From NCBI RefSeq assembly GCF_030463565.1, contig NC_134646.1:42403240-42467239 (forward strand): 64,000 bases of DNA, in the 5' to 3' direction. This document shows, piece after piece, positions 20,438-64,000 of the stretch. This stretch comes from Pelecanus crispus (lineage: Eukaryota; Chordata; Aves; Pelecaniformes; Pelecanidae). The notes under the pieces are model-generated. The model was given only the letters and a program-made list of their open reading frames with translations, searched no databases and was not told where the DNA came from. Position numbers and translations under genes: made by a program. Each line of letters starts with the position of its first letter. Position 1 is the stretch's first letter.

Positions 20438-20876
20438 ATTTGGAACAGGCTGCCCAGAGAGGTGGTGGAGTCCCCATCCCTGGAGGCAGACGTGGCACTT
20501 TGGGACATGGTTTAGTGGGCTTGGTGGTGTTGGGTTGATGGTTGGACTGATGATCTTAGAGGTCCTTTCCAACCTTAATGATTCCTAGTTTTTACTTGCA
20601 TTAAAAATAATCCAGCCACCAAGCCAGGAAACACGAAATTGCTGCTCTACCCTTAATTGGTTTAGTGGGGACTTGGTAATCATAGAATGCTTTGGGTTGG
20701 AAGGGACCTTGAGAGATCATCGAGCCCAACCCCCCCCTGCAGTGAGCAGGGATTGAACCTGTGACCTTGGCGTTATTAGCACCATGCTCTAACCAACTGA
20801 GCTAAGTAATGTTAGGTTAATGGTTGGACTGGATGATCTTAAAGGTCTTTTCCAACCTGAACGATTCTATGATTTA
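20438..20876 (+). mobile_element. CR1 3' end with doubled tail, interrupted by a SINE
   Basis: It starts in the ORF2 C-terminal region ([33 protein letters not shown] in translation) and passes through the first tail (about 20500-20585), the spacer (about 20590-20655) and the start of the second tail. The tail is split by the SINE at 20681-20805 and resumes to about 20876. Its 3' edge is about 430 bp before the CPE start codon. Confidence 0.85.
20681..20805 (-). mobile_element. tRNA-Ile/CR1 SINE (TguSINE1-like) nested in CR1
   Basis: Read on the minus strand, the first 57 or so bases are a tRNA-Ile gene lacking its first few bases. The A box is TAGCTCAGTTGG (20804-20793), the anticodon loop CTAATAA with anticodon AAT (20777-20775), and the B box GGTTCAATCC (20759-20750). 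The tRNA part then changes, at GCAGGGA, into a CR1 3' tail that ends in ATTCTATG. A 5-bp duplication, GTAAT, flanks it (20676-20680, 20806-20810). The host CR1 sequence is continuous if the insert is removed. This composition is that of TguSINE1, known from passerine birds. It is not a working tRNA gene. Confidence 0.87.
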
Positions 20877-21174
20877 GGGTTTTGCCAGTGGGTTAGCTCG
20901 ACGGGACTGCATGAATGCCGTGCAGAATGAAAGTATTTCACCAAATAAAAATTTAAAAAAGCAGTGTAGAAATCGTGCCCAGGGATTCCTCGAACGCTTT
21001 TCTCCCCCTGGACACGGCGAGCACTTGATGCAAACCGCTTTAGTGGCTTGCCCCCGCACCTCGCCGCTCTGCTACCGCGGGGCCGCGCACACCCCGCCGC
21101 CCTCCGCGGGGAGCCCTCGCTCCTCCCGCCGCGGCCCGCGGAGACGGGCGGAGCGCCCGGTCCCTCCCCGCTCG

Positions 21175-21208
21175 CTCCCTCCCTCCCTCCCTCCCTCCCT
21201 CCCTCCCC
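21175..21208. repeat. (CCCT)n tract 1 in the CPE promoter/5' UTR
   Basis: About eight CCCT units. The minus strand is a run of GGGA units with strong G-quadruplex potential. Confidence 0.9.
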
Positions 21209-21229
21209 GCCGCCTCCGCCCGCCCCCCG

Positions 21230-21258
21230 CTCCCTCCCTCCCTCCCTCCCTCCCTCCC
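21230..21258. repeat. (TCCC)n tract 2 in the CPE promoter/5' UTR
   Basis: About seven TCCC units, ending 50 bp before the CPE start codon and 22 bp after the first tract. Confidence 0.9.
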
Positions 21259-21308
21259 GCCGGGGCCGGCGGCAGCTGCGCGGCCGGGGGCGGCGGGCGG
21301 CGGGCGGG

Positions 21309-63968
<42,660 letters not shown>

Positions 63969-64000
63969 GCAAGTAGGGGCTGAATATTGGGTCACTTACA
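63969..64000 (+). other. CPE: Start of CPE intron 3, GC-type donor
   Basis: AAG|GCAAGT fits the known consensus of GC-AG introns. The acceptor lies outside the window. Confidence 0.75.

Larger units (their letters stand above)
20877..21308 (+). promoter_or_regulatory. CPE: CPE promoter and 5' UTR, CpG island
   Basis: From about 21040 the sequence becomes extremely GC- and CpG-rich and stays so through coding exon 1 to about 21800. No TATA box is evident, but GC-box-like GGGCGG sequences are present (for example about 21146). Two CCCT tracts lie just upstream of the AUG. The transcription start cannot be fixed from sequence. Confidence 0.75.

Noticed and set aside
20748-20805. A functional tRNA-Ile gene
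   Set aside because: It lacks the first bases and the 3' acceptor half and continues into a CR1 tail with target-site duplication, so it is a SINE head.

Overview
This is vertebrate nuclear DNA, almost certainly from a bird and probably a songbird. Introns are AT-rich, transposon density is low, and the dominant repeats are CR1 LINEs. Two solo endogenous-retrovirus LTRs of a common avian type carry perfect 5-bp target-site duplications. One short SINE fuses a tRNA-Ile(AAT) head to a CR1 3' tail, the architecture of the TguSINE1 family described from passerines. Two spliced protein-coding genes lie head to tail on the + strand: MSMO1 (complete) and CPE (first three coding exons). To my knowledge human 4q32.3 has the same order and orientation.

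Positions 1-11,290 hold MSMO1, the C4-methylsterol oxidase of cholesterol synthesis. A CpG-island promoter with an SREBP-type site next to a CCAAT box opens the window. One or two non-coding 5' exons follow, then five coding exons (297 codons with all histidine clusters), a 3' UTR and a poly(A) signal. Its introns carry a CR1 3' end (795-1258), a solo LTR (2624-3195) and a long CR1 ORF2 fragment (5049-6977).

Positions 11,300-21,040 are intergenic. They hold a decayed L3/CR1-like LINE (about 13,960-14,645), a long CR1 on the minus strand (15,031-16,665), and two copies of a CR1 whose 3' tail is doubled around a shared spacer (19,410-19,622 and 20,438-20,876). The second copy has the tRNA-Ile/CR1 SINE inserted in it, and it ends only about 430 bp upstream of the CPE start codon.

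Positions 21,040-64,000 are the 5' part of CPE (carboxypeptidase E, the prohormone-processing exopeptidase). Coding exon 1 sits in a CpG island containing two long CCCT tracts. Intron 1 is about 40 kb. It contains two CR1 fragments, a second solo LTR, a MIR relic and a second weak MIR candidate, several copies of an old motif related to TGAAGTCAATGG, and three short CpG-rich islets (about 26.9, 43.5 and 54.3 kb). The last islet has a perfect 16-bp palindrome around a CRE. Exons 2 and 3 carry the zinc-ligand HxxE motif and the NRNF substrate-binding motif. Exon 3 ends in a GC (not GT) splice donor, and the gene runs off the right edge.

I found no CRISPR array, intact mobile element, rRNA or functional tRNA gene. 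The most interesting items are the SINE nested in a dimer-tailed CR1 beside the CPE promoter, the SREBP/NF-Y promoter module, the GC-AG intron, the CRE palindrome islet and the upstream ORFs of MSMO1.
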